NCBI GenBank assembly: GCA_016929795.1
Contig: JAFGIA010000323.1
Location: forward strand, 1 to 13,570
Reading direction: 5' to 3'
Length of the DNA stretch: 13,570 nt
From: Anaerolineae bacterium
GTDB lineage: Bacteria > Chloroflexota > Anaerolineae > JAAYZQ01
Shown: positions 1 through 6,679 of the stretch, piece by piece
Layout of the letters: every line of letters begins with the position of its first letter
How positions within the stretch are numbered: position 1 is the stretch's first letter
The notes under the pieces: model-generated
Told to the model about the DNA's origin: nothing
The model's input: only the letters and a program-made list of their open reading frames with translations
Databases searched by the model: none
Made by a program: the position numbers and the translations under genes

Positions 1-87
1 ATCAACCTGTGCGAGCGGGTGGTCTATATGGAGACAGGCCAACTCGAGGAGCTAAATTCGGACATGGTGGGAATGGGCAGCATTTGA
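1..87 (+). CDS. phoU: PhoU, phosphate transport regulator (C-terminal end only)
   Basis: Frame 1 is open from the first base and ends at TGA 85-87, giving 28 residues that begin INLCERVVYMETGQLEEL. This matches the characteristic last helix of PhoU, which usually reads like AT-N-I-C/A-E-R-V-x-Y/F-x-V/T-G-E-L. PhoU is a cytoplasmic helical-bundle protein that links the Pst phosphate transporter to the PhoR kinase and represses the Pho regulon when phosphate is plentiful. The 5' part lies outside the window. pst genes and possibly phoB probably lie upstream, which is an inference from usual gene order. The Pho-box-driven genes downstream (zinc ribbon, kinase, surE, pstS) support the assignment. 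Confidence 0.82.
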   Translation: MNLCERVVYMETGQLEELNSDMVGMGSI

Positions 88-169
88 CGGATGGAGTCAA
101 AAGATTCGAGTGGATATCGACTCAACACCTCAAAGCGCACTTTCTCGCTTCGCTACGGCAAATCCCCTC

Positions 170-199
170 TTTCCCCTCCCTGCCAAGAGGGAGGGGAAA
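170..199. repeat. Perfect 12-bp palindrome after phoU (possible terminator or REP-like element)
   Basis: TTTCCCCTCCCT (170-181) pairs exactly with AGGGAGGGGAAA (188-199) around a 6-nt loop. It starts 82 bp after the phoU stop. No U-tract follows on the plus strand (AAGG follows), so it is not a textbook intrinsic terminator. It could stabilise the 3' end of the phoU mRNA or belong to a dispersed intergenic palindrome family. Confidence 0.6.
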
Positions 200-210
200 A
201 GGAAATGGAG

Positions 211-245
211 CAGGTGCTGTCGCGCGTACATCGCGGCAGCACCTG
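211..245. repeat. 14-bp hairpin (second palindrome in the phoU 3' region)
   Basis: CAGGTGCTG (211-219) pairs with CAGCACCTG (237-245). A T/G position (220/236) would be a G-U wobble in RNA, and CGCG (221-224) then pairs with CGCG (232-235) around a 7-nt loop. It lies 11 bp beyond the preceding palindrome. It is a strong RNA hairpin without a U-tract. Its role is unknown; transcription termination or mRNA 3'-end protection for phoU is plausible. Confidence 0.55.
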
Positions 246-255
246 AGTATTGCGT

Positions 256-272
256 CCGGACCAAAAGTCCGG
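256..272. repeat. 6-bp hairpin (third palindrome in the phoU 3' region)
   Basis: CCGGAC (256-261) pairs with GTCCGG (267-272) around loop CAAAA. It is short but fully GC-rich. It completes a run of three hairpins in about 100 bp between phoU and the Pho box. Confidence 0.4.
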
Positions 273-328
273 TGCACGACGTAGCTATCCACCGAGCACT
301 GCAAATCGGCAAATTGCCCACGGACAAC

Positions 329-369
329 CTTAACAAACCGTTAACCTGGCGTTAAACAGCGCTTAACGC
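329..369 (+). promoter_or_regulatory. Pho box: four tandem 8-bp repeats at 11-bp period
   Basis: The units are CTTAACAA (329-336), GTTAACCT (340-347), GTTAAACA (351-358) and CTTAACGC (362-369), each separated by exactly 3 bp (acc, ggc, gcg). The shared core is (C/G)TTAA(C/A). An 11-bp period with TTAAC-type units is the known architecture of PhoB/PhoP/SphR-class binding sites: PyTTAAPyPy with 3-bp spacers in cyanobacteria, and TTAACA-like units at 11 bp in Bacillus. The last unit ends 8 bp before a -10-like CATACT, so the array overlaps the -35 region, as expected for an activator-dependent promoter. The neighbouring phoU, two kinases, surE and pstS fit this reading. The site is direct sequence observation; control by a PhoB-like regulator is inferred. 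Confidence 0.85.
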
Positions 370-377
370 GAATGCGG

Positions 378-383
378 CATACT
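378..383 (+). promoter_or_regulatory. Candidate -10 element of the Pho-controlled promoter
   Basis: CATACT matches TATAAT at four of six positions and lies 8 bp after the fourth Pho repeat. No good -35 hexamer stands at the matching distance, as is usual for PhoB-type activated promoters where the box replaces it. Transcription would start near 390, leaving a leader of about 55 nt before the zinc-ribbon gene. Confidence 0.45.
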
Positions 384-446
384 ACGCCTGTGGGTCAAAT
401 TGAATATCGATCAGATCCACACCGACTTGACGAAAGAGGAGACGAC

Positions 447-590
447 ATGCCGCAGCGTTACTGGTATCACTGCACGCAGTGCACGTATCGCGCTTTTCGC
501 TATCGCAACGTCCGCCGCTGTCCAGACTGTGGCGGCCAGCTGGTGCGCGAGACGGAAGAGGTGATTTCCAACCCGCGACATCGCGGGTAA
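447..590 (+). CDS. Small zinc-ribbon protein (47 aa)
   Basis: The 47-residue protein has CxxC at residues 9-12 and CPDCGG at 25-30, a C4 zinc ribbon of the short FmdB/rubredoxin-like type, with many aromatic and Arg residues between the knuckles. The ATG at 447 was chosen because AGAGGAG (434-440) lies at ideal distance before it; an in-frame ATG at 372 has no such site and would fall inside the promoter region. It is the first gene after the Pho box and lies 21 bp upstream of HK1, so it is probably co-transcribed. Function is unknown; such proteins may bind nucleic acid or act as small protein partners. Its position as the leading gene of a Pho-controlled unit is unusual. Confidence 0.78.
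   Translation: MPQRYWYHCTQCTYRAFRYRNVRRCPDCGGQLVRETEEVISNPRHRG
572..587 (+). other. Hairpin at the end of the zinc-ribbon gene
   Basis: CCCGCG (572-577) and CGCGGG (582-587) pair around ACAT and abut the TAA stop at 588. HK1 starts 21 bp further on without a clear Shine-Dalgarno sequence. The hairpin could limit read-through or modulate kinase translation relative to the zinc ribbon. It also encodes part of the C-terminal NPRHRG, so chance is possible. Confidence 0.35.
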
Positions 591-611
591 GACGTTCATC
601 GTCACAACACC

Positions 612-2582
612 ATGCACATCACCGTCAAATCCCTGCGCCACCGATGGCGCACACGGTCGCTGAGTCGCAAGCTTCTGCTTCCCATCGCCGGCTTGATGCT
701 GGTCTCACTGCTCGCCAGCACGCTGGCTTTTGTGGCCGGTACCACACTGACTCAGAGACAGCTCGTGCAGCAGCAAATGGACGGCGAGGTGGAGCGTATC
801 ACAGCCACCCTCAATTCCCGCACCAACACCCTCGTCGATGTCGCCGCCATGCTGACGCATGATCCTGACGTGGCTGCTGCGCTGGAAAGGAACGACGAGA
901 CGGGGCTGCGCACGCTGAACGAGCGGGCCGTGGTCGTGCGTGAGCGCTTTCGCGTCGATCTGATCCAGATCTTTGACGACGTGGGCCGGTCACGCACCAA
1001 CCTCGTGCTGTCCGCGCTCTACCGCGAGTCGTCCCTGCTCGACGTGGTGCAGCCGGGAACGCCCGCACTCCATGCCGTGGGTGGCAGGTTGCTGCTCCTG
1101 AGCCGCGCAGATCTGCCGGGCGGACCCGAGTATCCCTCGGGCGGAGGCGGCACCGTGATCGCCGGCATCGACCTGGAGACAGAGTTGGGACGTCTCTCGT
1201 CCGGCTACAGGCTGCTGTCGGAGCTGGCCGTGAGCGCCGAAGGGGTGCAGGTGACCGCGGGCGGACCCCTGTATCCCAGGGGCGGACCCCTGTATCTCAG
1301 GGGCGGCGGTGCCCCTCTCGACACACGCAACGGCCTCAGGCATGGCCAGTACGCCCGTCACGTGCCACTCGACCTGGGCCGGACGCCTGCCGACCTGCTC
1401 CTGGTGCGCTCGACAGGCGACGTAGCGCGCGTCACCACCACGGGGCTTTTCGTCATGGTAGGCAGCACATTCTTCACCACGCTTCTGCTCATGGCGCTCG
1501 CGACGCTCGTCGCCCGCTCCATCGCACTGCCAGTGGAACACCTTGCGGCAGCGGCACAAGCCGTCGCGGAGGGCGACCTGGGTCAGGAGGTACACATGCA
1601 CAATCCGCCTCTCAAGCTCCACTTTGGCATCGGCCGCGGCGACGAGATCGGTCTGCTCTCCACCTCGTTCAACTGCATGGTCGCCCAATTGCGCAGCCTC
1701 TACCAGAAACTGGAGACCAAGGTGTACGAGCTGGCAAGTGCAAATCAGGAGCTTGGTGCCGCGAACGAGCGGCTGCTGGAGCTAGACCAGCTCAAGTCCA
1801 AGTTTGTCTCTGATGTGTCGCACGAGCTGCGCACACCGCTCACCTCTGTCAAGGGGTACGGCGATCTCGTCTTTCGCGGGCGCGCCGGTCCGACCACGGA
1901 GCTCCAGCGGCGCTTTCTCGGCATTATGCTCGAAAACACCAACCGCCTGACCGCCCTCATTGACAATTTGTTGAGCATCTCGCGCATCGACTCGGCCCAT
2001 GCCACCAACGATGTCCGGCCGCTGAACATGAACGCCATCGTCGCGCAGGTTGTAGACGCCCACCACCCACAGGCGCAGGCAGCCGGATTGACCCTTGCCT
2101 GGGAACACAACGGCCGCCTGCCCGCCGTGCTCGGCGATCACAATCAGATGATCCAGGTGGCGACGAACCTGGTGAGTAATGCATTGAACTACACCCCCGC
2201 CGGAGAGGTGCACGTCCGTACCTGTTTCGATCCGGCGGCTGAACAAGTGTGCATTGAGGTGCAGGACACGGGCGTGGGCATCGCACCTGATGACCTGCCG
2301 CACATCTTTGAGCGATTTTACCGAAGCGAGGACGCGCGCAACTCGGCGGTGCGTGGAACGGGTCTCGGTCTGGCGATCGTACACGAGATTGTCACGCTGC
2401 ACGGTGGCCAGGTCGAAGTAGAGAGCGCTGTCGGGCGCGGCTCAACCTTTCGTGTGCGGCTGCCTGCCGCCAAATCCGAAGCAGCGGCGCTAACAGAAAA
2501 CGTTGGCGTGAGCGACCGGCCTGCTCCTCGAGATGGTAAACAGTCACACAATGTGAAGACGATTTTGGAGGTGGTCACGTGA
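612..2582 (+). CDS. PhoR-like membrane sensor histidine kinase (HK1)
   Basis: The protein is 656 aa. TM1 spans about 21-43, an extracytoplasmic Cache-like sensor about 48-275 and TM2 about 277-302. A HAMP domain (about 302-360) carries an enlarged connector of about 20 residues between GDL and DEIG, where roughly 9 is usual. A short coiled coil (about 362-395) leads to HisKA with SHELRTPL and phosphoacceptor His404. HATPase_c has an N box (N519-N523), G1 DTGVGI (552-557), an F box FERFYR (566-571) and G2 GTGLGLAI (582-589). All catalytic motifs are intact, so it should autophosphorylate and pass phosphate to an unlinked response regulator. Position after phoU and a Pho box suggests PhoR-type signalling, which is an inference. 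The sensor is paralogous to that of HK2 but contains extra GGPxY(P/L) repeat insertions (residues about 170-178 and 218-233). No strong ribosome site precedes ATG 612. The stop overlaps the surE start (GTGA). Confidence 0.9.
   Translation: MHITVKSLRHRWRTRSLSRKLLLPIAGLMLVSLLASTLAFVAGTTLTQRQLVQQQMDGEVERITATLNSRTNTLVDVAAMLTHDPDVAAALERNDETGLRTLNERAVVVRERFRVDLIQIFDDVGRSRTNLVLSALYRESSLLDVVQPGTPALHAVGGRLLLLSRADLPGGPEYPSGGGGTVIAGIDLETELGRLSSGYRLLSELAVSAEGVQVTAGGPLYPRGGPLYLRGGGAPLDTRNGLRHGQYARHVPLDLGRTPADLLLVRSTGDVARVTTTGLFVMVGSTFFTTLLLMALATLVARSIALPVEHLAAAAQAVAEGDLGQEVHMHNPPLKLHFGIGRGDEIGLLSTSFNCMVAQLRSLYQKLETKVYELASANQELGAANERLLELDQLKSKFVSDVSHELRTPLTSVKGYGDLVFRGRAGPTTELQRRFLGIMLENTNRLTALIDNLLSISRIDSAHATNDVRPLNMNAIVAQVVDAHHPQAQAAGLTLAWEHNGRLPAVLGDHNQMIQVATNLVSNALNYTPAGEVHVRTCFDPAAEQVCIEVQDTGVGIAPDDLPHIFERFYRSEDARNSAVRGTGLGLAIVHEIVTLHGGQVEVESAVGRGSTFRVRLPAAKSEAAALTENVGVSDRPAPRDGKQSHNVKTILEVVT
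1118..1144. repeat. In-gene palindromic repeat unit, copy A
   Basis: GGGCGGA is followed by CCCGAG-TATCC-CTCGGG-CGG; the 6-bp arms (1125-1130, 1136-1141) pair perfectly. It encodes GGPEYPSGG in the HK1 sensor, where the paralogous HK2 is about seven residues shorter. It shares its scaffold with copies B and C at 1259-1303, but its stem sequence is different and compensated. Confidence 0.6.
1259..1316. repeat. In-gene tandem palindromic repeats, copies B and C, plus an adjoining palindrome
   Basis: Two 21-bp tandem units (1261-1281 and 1282-1302) differ at one base. Each contains CCCCTG-TATC(C/T)-CAGGGG, so each forms its own 6-bp hairpin (arms 1266-1271/1277-1282 and 1287-1292/1298-1303). 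A further perfect inverted repeat AGGGGC...GCCCCT (1299-1316) follows directly. The units encode GGPLYPR and GGPLYLR in the same reading phase as copy A. HK2 lacks this segment. Confidence 0.7.
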
Positions 2583-3475
2583 CCCTTGATCATAACAATG
2601 TAGAACGTCCCCTGATCCTCGTCACCAACGACGACGGCATCCAATCCCGCGGCCTGTGGGCGGCGGCCGAGGCCCTCCTGCCGCTCGGAGAGGTGTTGGT
2701 AGTGGCCCCTGACCGGCAGTGGTCCGGGGCCGGCCGCTCGATGCCCCACCACGTGACAGGCCGCGTCACCAGCAGTCGCGTGGATCTCGCCGGGCAGACC
2801 GTCGCAGCGTACGCTGTGGATGCCAGCCCTGCACTGGCCGTCGTCCACGGCGTGCTCGAGTTCGCCCCTCGCCGGCCCGACCTGGTTGTGTCGGGCATCA
2901 ACTTTGGGCTCAACCTGGGCACCGAAGTGACGGTCTCGGGCACGGTCGGCGCCGCCCTTGAAGGCGCGGCTTTTGATCTGCCGGCGATGGCGGTGTCGTT
3001 GGAGATGGACGCGGCCTACCACCTGACGGGCGACGACAGCGCCGACTATGCAGCGGCCGTGGCCATCACCCACTTCTTTGCGAGTAGACTGCTGGCGGGC
3101 GCACTGCCGTACGACGTCCACGCCTTGAACATCAACGTCCCGCGCGATGCCACACCCGAGACGCCCTGGTGGCTGAGCACCCAGTCGCGCCGCCGCTACT
3201 TCTTGCCGCTGGCGCCCGACCGAAAGAACAGCCACGGCCGACCCGGCTACGCCGTGATTACGAACCCGGAGGAAGCCGAAGTAGACTCGGACGTGTGGGC
3301 CGTGCTGGTCGACCGCGTGATCTCGGTCACGCCGCTGTCGCTCGACCTCACCTCCCGCGTCGACCTGTGCCGGCTCAACCACTGCCTGCAAGACGCCGAG
3401 TGCGTCGACTTTTTACAAGTCCCGCCGCCCTGGATTGATCCGGGACGGTCGCTCCGCGTGCCCGACTATGCCTGA
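2579..3475 (+). CDS. surE: SurE family 5'/3'-nucleotidase (survival protein)
   Basis: The 298-aa protein carries the SurE signature: ILVTNDDGI (13-21), with N17/D18/D19 as the metal-binding DD motif, APDRQWSGAGRS (43-54) with S49, and SGINFGLNLG plus TVSGTVGAALEGA (105-130) with N108. SurE proteins are divalent-metal phosphatases that remove phosphate from nucleoside monophosphates; some also act on short polyphosphate. The GTG start overlaps the HK1 stop (GTGA), and GGAGGTGG (2567-2573) sits at good distance, showing translational coupling to the kinase. The C-terminus is about 40 residues longer than the typical 250-260 aa SurE and contains three Cys (264, 269, 275). In this Pho-controlled setting it most likely scavenges phosphate from nucleotides (inference). 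Confidence 0.92.
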   Translation: MTLDHNNVERPLILVTNDDGIQSRGLWAAAEALLPLGEVLVVAPDRQWSGAGRSMPHHVTGRVTSSRVDLAGQTVAAYAVDASPALAVVHGVLEFAPRRPDLVVSGINFGLNLGTEVTVSGTVGAALEGAAFDLPAMAVSLEMDAAYHLTGDDSADYAAAVAITHFFASRLLAGALPYDVHALNINVPRDATPETPWWLSTQSRRRYFLPLAPDRKNSHGRPGYAVITNPEEAEVDSDVWAVLVDRVISVTPLSLDLTSRVDLCRLNHCLQDAECVDFLQVPPPWIDPGRSLRVPDYA

Positions 3476-5855
3476 CGCCTTTCTCGCCCTGCTCTACCGC
3501 AGGTTCCAGCTCCGCTCCCTCAGCGGCAAGCTGCTGCTGCCGTTGGTGAGCTTGATGCTCGTCTCGCTTCTCGGCAGCACCGTCGCCTTTGTGGTGGGCA
3601 CCGCCTTGACGCGGAACCAGCTCCTGGCACAGCAAGTCACGTCCGACGCCGAACGAGTGACACAGGGCCTGGAAGCGCGGGTAGACACGGTGATCAATGC
3701 CGCCAGCCTGCTGGCAAACGATCCCGAGGTTTTGAAATCGCTGGCAGAGGAGGAGCACGAAACGGGTGCTCCAGGGCTGGCGCTCAACGCGATCAACAGC
3801 AGAGCTGTGGTGATCCGCGACAGGCTCGGCGTCGATCTCGTCCAGATCTATGACGATCGAGGGCAGGCGCGGGCGAACCTCGTCATGCCGGCACTCTATC
3901 GCGAAACCTCGCTCCTCGATCAGGTGCCATCCGGCCGGCCGGCCGTTCGCTTCGTCGGCGGGCGCCCGCTACTCCTCTATCACGCCGCCATGCCAGATGG
4001 CTCAGGCGCCGTCGTCGCCGGGGTGGATCTGGAGACCGAGTTGGCGCGCCTGTCGGCCCGCTACCGCCTGGCGTCCGAGCTCGCATTGGACATTGAGGGC
4101 GGGGTGGTCACCACCGCAGAGATCCCGGTCGCACGCGATCGGGGTCACTATGCGCACTACGTGTCGTTCACGCTGGGCGGCTCGGACGCACAACTCCAGT
4201 TGGTGCGCTCGACGGCCGACATTGCCCATGTGACGGGGACGGGGTTGCAGGTCATGATCGGCAGCGCACTGCTCACCATGATGCTCGTCACCTACCTGGG
4301 CGTGCTTCTCACACGCTCGATTGCTCGACCCGTCGAACGCCTGGCCGCAGTGACCGGAGCGGTGGCTCGTGGAGACCTGCTCCGCGCGGCGCATGGTGTG
4401 CGTGACGGTACACCCGCCAGGAAGCATCCCTACGCCATCGGCGGCCAGGACGAGATCGGCCTGCTGGAAACGGCGTTCGACACGATGGTGAGCGAGCTGC
4501 GCGATCTGTACGGCGGGCTCGAGGCCAAGGTCCAGGCACGGACGCACGAGCTGGTGACCGCGGCCGAAGTGGCGCGGTCCGTCTCCTCCAGCCTGAACAT
4601 CGAGGTGATCACGCGGCGCTCGGTGGAATTGATCTATGACAGGCTGAGGTTCCATTCCGTCGCACTCTACTTTTTGTCAGAAGACCGGCACACGGTCGCG
4701 CTCAAAGAAGCGATTGGCGCGGACGGGTGCCTGGTCGAGGTGCGACAGACTGGCATGCCTTTTGAGCAAGATTCGCTGATCGGCATCGCCGCCGCGGCCC
4801 GCGAGCCCAGGATCGTCCACGACCTTTCGATACTGTCCAGCAAGCAGCTTCAGGCAATTTGTCGTGGCACGTGCTGCGTGTCAGCCATCCCGCTGCTTAC
4901 AGGCGACGCGTTGATCGGTATTTTGGAAGTGCAAAGTGCCGAACCGGACCGCTTTGCACCCGAGACGATCGGCCTGCTGCTGGCGCTTGCCGACCACGTC
5001 GCGATGGGGCTGCACAATGCGCGGCTCTATGGCCGCCAGCGCGAAACCGCCGACCGGCTGGCGCAAGTCGATCGACTCAAAGATCAATTCCTCGCGAATA
5101 TGAGCCACGAGATGCGCACCCCGCTTAACGCCATCATCGGCTTTTCCCGAATGCTGCTCAAAGAGATGAGCGGCCCACTCACCGAGACGCAGGTCGAGGA
5201 CATCTCGAATATCCACGACTCGGGGCGGCACCTGTTGGCGCTGATCAACGACCTGCTCGATCTGTCGCGCATCAATGCCGGCGAGATGGAGCTTGTGCTC
5301 GAAAAAGTGGACATTGCCGCCGCAATCGAGGCCGCTCTGGGCGCCACCCTGTCGCTCGTTGCAGAAAAGCCAGTTACGGTACACGCCGAGATCGAGCCAG
5401 GCATCGAGCCCCTGTGCGTCGACCGGCGGCGGCTGCATCAGGTACTGCTCAACCTGCTCTCGAACGCCGCTAAATTCACCGAGCGGGGCGAGATCGTGAT
5501 CCATGCATGCATGGCGGAAATGCACGATCAGGGGGCGGAGGCACCCAAAGCCGCCGTGCAGGTGAGCGTACGCGACACCGGCGTCGGCATCCCTACCGGC
5601 AAGCTTGAAGATATTTTCAAAGAGTTTGTGCAGGCCGACAACACCGAGAGCCGCCGGTTTCAGGGAAGCGGGCTCGGCCTGCCGATTGCGCTCAAGCTCG
5701 TAGAGCTGCACGGTGGCCGCATCTGGGTCGAGAGCTGCGTGGGGCACGGCTCGACTTTTACATTCATTTTGCCCATCGCCGGCCCCCGTTCACCGACAAA
5801 TCACCGAGATCGTGGAGGAGGAACCATATGTTGCGTAAAGCCGTGGCCATCGTGA
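3468..5855 (+). CDS. Membrane sensor histidine kinase with HAMP and GAF domains (HK2)
   Basis: The 795-aa protein has TM1 about 21-44, a Cache-like extracytoplasmic domain about 48-255, TM2 about 258-282, HAMP about 283-345 with an enlarged connector (about 23 residues between GDL and DEIG), GAF about 370-520, HisKA with SHEMRTPLNAIIGFS (phosphoacceptor His547), and HATPase_c with N box NLLSNAAKF (662-670), G1 DTGVGI (703-708) and G2 GSGLGL (733-738). The sensor half is clearly paralogous to HK1 (for example KLLLPLVSLMLVSLLGST against KLLLPIAGLMLVSLLAST), but the kinase core belongs to a different HisKA subtype. ATG 3468 was chosen; it overlaps the surE stop (ATGCCTGA). A TTG at 3435 would add 11 unsupported residues. 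The GAF domain has a Cys cluster (C465, C469, C470); no ligand is assigned. The 3' end overlaps the pstS start by 28 bp. Confidence 0.88.
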   Translation: MPDAFLALLYRRFQLRSLSGKLLLPLVSLMLVSLLGSTVAFVVGTALTRNQLLAQQVTSDAERVTQGLEARVDTVINAASLLANDPEVLKSLAEEEHETGAPGLALNAINSRAVVIRDRLGVDLVQIYDDRGQARANLVMPALYRETSLLDQVPSGRPAVRFVGGRPLLLYHAAMPDGSGAVVAGVDLETELARLSARYRLASELALDIEGGVVTTAEIPVARDRGHYAHYVSFTLGGSDAQLQLVRSTADIAHVTGTGLQVMIGSALLTMMLVTYLGVLLTRSIARPVERLAAVTGAVARGDLLRAAHGVRDGTPARKHPYAIGGQDEIGLLETAFDTMVSELRDLYGGLEAKVQARTHELVTAAEVARSVSSSLNIEVITRRSVELIYDRLRFHSVALYFLSEDRHTVALKEAIGADGCLVEVRQTGMPFEQDSLIGIAAAAREPRIVHDLSILSSKQLQAICRGTCCVSAIPLLTGDALIGILEVQSAEPDRFAPETIGLLLALADHVAMGLHNARLYGRQRETADRLAQVDRLKDQFLANMSHEMRTPLNAIIGFSRMLLKEMSGPLTETQVEDISNIHDSGRHLLALINDLLDLSRINAGEMELVLEKVDIAAAIEAALGATLSLVAEKPVTVHAEIEPGIEPLCVDRRRLHQVLLNLLSNAAKFTERGEIVIHACMAEMHDQGAEAPKAAVQVSVRDTGVGIPTGKLEDIFKEFVQADNTESRRFQGSGLGLPIALKLVELHGGRIWVESCVGHGSTFTFILPIAGPRSPTNHRDRGGGTICCVKPWPS

Positions 5856-6667
5856 GTGCCCTTGTCTGCCTGATCGCGTTCGTCGCCGCCTGTGGGACGC
5901 CGGACCCGACACCCGCCGCGCCATCGCCGGCCCCGCTCACCGGCCGGATCACCTTTGCCGGCAGCACCACCGTCCAGCCCCTGGCCGACAGGCTTGGCCA
6001 GGCCTTCAAGGCGATCAACCCCGGCGTTACCCTCGACATCGCCGCGGGTGGCAGCGTAGTCGGCATCGAAGCCATCCACGACGGCACCGTGGACATTGGC
6101 ATGGCGTCGCGCAACCTAAAGCCGGAAGAGGCCAATGGCATCGACCAGCACCAAATCGCCGTCGACGTCATTGCCGTCGTGGTCCACGGCGAGAACCCGG
6201 TAGACAGCCTGACGGTGGAGCAGTTGCAGGGCATCTTCCTGGGCAAGATCACGAACTGGCAACAGCTCGGAGGCGCCGGCCAGGAGATCGTCGTCGTGAT
6301 CCGCGAAAAGACGTCGGGCACGCGCGGCGCATTCGACGAGATCGCGCTGGACAAGCAAGAGCCGGCCGCCCCGAACACGGACACGGCCATGACCGCCGGA
6401 GACACCGCCGCCGCCGTGGCGAACCAACCGGGAGCGATCGGCTACGTCGGCTTTGGCAACATCGAGCCCGGCCTGAAACTGGTGTCGATCGACGGCGTGC
6501 TGCCCTCAGAAGAAACCGCACGCGACGGCTCCTACCGCCTCATCCGCCCACTGCTCCTGCTCACAGGGCCGCTGACACAGCCCCTCGGGCACACGTTCGT
6601 CGACTTTGCGACGAGTGCCGAGGGGCAGGCGTTGGTGAAAGAAAGCGGGTGGGTGCCGGCGAGGTAG
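5828..6667 (+). CDS. pstS: PstS-type phosphate-binding lipoprotein
   Basis: The 279-aa protein has a lipoprotein signal with lipobox FVAAC (Cys22) and a Pro/Ala-rich linker. A PBP-like-2 phosphate-binding fold follows: GSTTVQPL (45-52), ASRNL (93-97), FLGKITNWQQLGG (137-149) and TSGTRGAF (162-169). In PstS the STT, SR and SGTR segments contact the phosphate oxyanion. GGAGGAGG (5814-5821) gives a strong ribosome site 6 bp before ATG. The gene overlaps the end of HK2 by 28 bp, so both are on one transcript. No pstC, pstA or pstB follows; the next gene is convergent. It may serve a Pst transporter encoded elsewhere (probably upstream of phoU) or act as the extracellular phosphate receptor for the two kinases. 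That second role is an inference. Confidence 0.9.
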   Translation: MLRKAVAIVSALVCLIAFVAACGTPDPTPAAPSPAPLTGRITFAGSTTVQPLADRLGQAFKAINPGVTLDIAAGGSVVGIEAIHDGTVDIGMASRNLKPEEANGIDQHQIAVDVIAVVVHGENPVDSLTVEQLQGIFLGKITNWQQLGGAGQEIVVVIREKTSGTRGAFDEIALDKQEPAAPNTDTAMTAGDTAAAVANQPGAIGYVGFGNIEPGLKLVSIDGVLPSEETARDGSYRLIRPLLLLTGPLTQPLGHTFVDFATSAEGQALVKESGWVPAR

Positions 6668-6679
6668 CACGCCGCCCGT

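Noticed and set aside
372..446. Upstream ATG for the zinc-ribbon gene (72 aa version)
   Set aside because: It falls on the candidate -10 region and lacks a ribosome site, whereas AGAGGAG precedes ATG 447.
2318..3391. Long minus-strand frame opposite surE (357 codons)
   Set aside because: It lies antisense to a protein with clear SurE motifs, shows no family pattern and is explained by GC-rich codon bias.
3435..3467. TTG start extending HK2 by 11 residues
   Set aside because: The extension lies wholly inside surE, and ATG 3468 aligns with the HK1 N-terminus and makes a compact overlap with the surE stop.
4881..5747. Minus-strand frame of 288 codons opposite HK2
   Set aside because: It is antisense to the GAF/HisKA/HATPase region with intact motifs; composition is typical of a shadow frame.
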